Source: Myxacorys californica WJT36-NPBG1 (lineage in GTDB: Bacteria; Cyanobacteriota; Cyanobacteriia; Leptolyngbyales; Leptolyngbyaceae). From it: a stretch of 64,000 nt of DNA. The stretch's first letter is position 1. Every line of letters starts with the position of its first letter. The stretch is from assembly GCA_019359315.1 (NCBI GenBank), contig JAHHHO010000005.1:1-64000 (forward strand). The letters are read 5' to 3'. Below are positions 63,418 through 64,000 of this stretch, in pieces. The position numbers and the translations under genes were made by a program. The notes under the pieces were generated by a model, which saw nothing but the letters and a program-made list of their open reading frames with translations, ran no database searches and was not told the origin of the DNA.

Positions 63418-63999
63418 TTAAAGCCGTTGCACCAAACTTAGACCGTGGGTATCTGTGCCGCAGGTGTTGAATAAGTTGTACTTCGCGCCTAGTTGCTGGA
63501 CATGCTGTGTCTCTCTAGGGCTGGGTCGCCAGGGTTTAGGATTGTTATACGAATAGAAGGCTTCTACTCCGTCGATACCAGAGTTAGTGGCGGCAGGAAT
63601 CAGATCATCTGGTGTCCGGCGGTACCGAGCCGGGTGCGCGAGGACGGCAAGCCCTCCCGCTTGATGAATTGCAGCAATGACATTGGATGCGATCGCGGCC
63701 TCTGCCAACGGAGCCTTTCCCTGCAAATAGGGCGCGATCGCCTCGTGCTCAGGATTAAAGGCAAACCCTAAAATGTGAACCTCAGTATCGAGCAATCTGG
63801 ACGTAATTTCAGTTCCTGTCCATAGATGCGGCACAGCCTTCTGAGTTGACTGTTGCCACGCTTCGAGCCAACGTTGCGCTGCATAAAATCCAGCAATTTG
63901 GTGATGATCGGTAATGGCAAACCCTTTCAAGGAAAGGTCGATCGTTTGTTGTGCTAACAACTCAGGCTGTAATTGACCATCCGAACAGTGAGTATGCAT
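63418..63999 (-). CDS. PHP-domain phosphoesterase, N-terminus cut by the window end
   Basis: The visible 193 residues start HTHCSDGQLQPELL, the first metal-binding His motif of PHP proteins, and continue FAITDHHQIAGFYAA, a central GTEITSRLLDTEVHILGF (Glu and His), VLAHPARYRRTP and the C-terminal FYSYNNPKPW...NTCGTDTHG (Asp-His). This set is typical of PHP nucleoside-bisphosphate or related phosphatases. The ATG at 63999 may be internal, since the family usually has a few residues before the first His; the true start is probably beyond the window. Confidence 0.85.
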   Translation of the reverse strand: MHTHCSDGQLQPELLAQQTIDLSLKGFAITDHHQIAGFYAAQRWLEAWQQSTQKAVPHLWTGTEITSRLLDTEVHILGFAFNPEHEAIAPYLQGKAPLAEAAIASNVIAAIHQAGGLAVLAHPARYRRTPDDLIPAATNSGIDGVEAFYSYNNPKPWRPSPRETQHVQQLGAKYNLFNTCGTDTHGLSLVQRL

Positions 64000-64000
64000 G

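Overview
The window looks like a piece of the chromosome of a filamentous, non-model cyanobacterium (Leptolyngbya-like is a guess). The support is the very frequent HIP1 octamer GCGATCGC, the NDH-1 subunit NdhS, a HAS-barrel protein of cyanobacterial type, CbiD, oxygen-dependent HemF and class I FBP aldolase, all with cyanobacterial sequence character. No rRNA, credible tRNA or CRISPR array was seen.

Layout. Positions 1-800 are a graveyard of three abutting transposase fragments. From 806 to 16.2 kb lies a housekeeping stretch: gyrB, miaA (carrying an in-frame palindromic insertion), a VOC protein, FBP aldolase, an aspartate aminotransferase, a RelE/ParE-type toxin-antitoxin pair, a STAND (NB-ARC + TPR) protein whose N-terminal domain is cut off by a single in-frame TGA, map, a lipoprotein, an O-methyltransferase, a STAS protein, cbiD and guaA. 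A decayed IS200-type element lies at 16.2-16.9 kb.

From 17.0 to 26.5 kb, all on the minus strand, is a lasso-peptide type RiPP locus. In transcription order it has a nucleotidyltransferase-family protein, the B2 transglutaminase-like leader peptidase, the B1 leader-recognition protein, the asparagine-synthetase-like cyclase, a 54-residue precursor too short for ordinary gene callers, an HPr-kinase-like protein, a PRMT-like methyltransferase and an ABC exporter. The precursor is the most interesting item. Its leader is classical (Tyr9, Leu17-Gly18, Leu23-Thr24), but the only acidic residue that could close a ring (Asp34) requires Asn (9-residue ring) or Met (8-residue ring) at core position 1, not Gly. 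The core has one Arg (a possible PRMT-like target) and no Ser, although the locus encodes a kinase homologue.

From 27.3 to 48.9 kb, again on the minus strand, is a large exopolysaccharide cluster: six GT4, four GT2 and one GT8 glycosyltransferases, two methyltransferases, an O-antigen ligase/polymerase-like membrane protein, an ABC exporter of HepA/MsbA type, a polyprenyl-phosphate sugar-1-phosphate transferase and a Wzc-like chain-length ATPase lacking a tyrosine tail. No Wzx flippase is present, so the ABC protein may do that job. A 1.2 kb non-coding region separates the cluster from a divergent low-complexity membrane-anchored protein.

From 52 kb to the end the window returns to housekeeping genes: hemF, a SRPBCC protein, mrp, rodA, ndhS, a HAS-barrel protein, a CPA2 antiporter with universal-stress domains, an orphan response regulator, uvrC, a 33-residue single-TM peptide and a PHP-domain protein cut by the window end.

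Two degenerate 21-bp tandem arrays flank the STAND locus, and a cluster of six TAGATCT-centred palindromes lies between the RiPP and polysaccharide loci.
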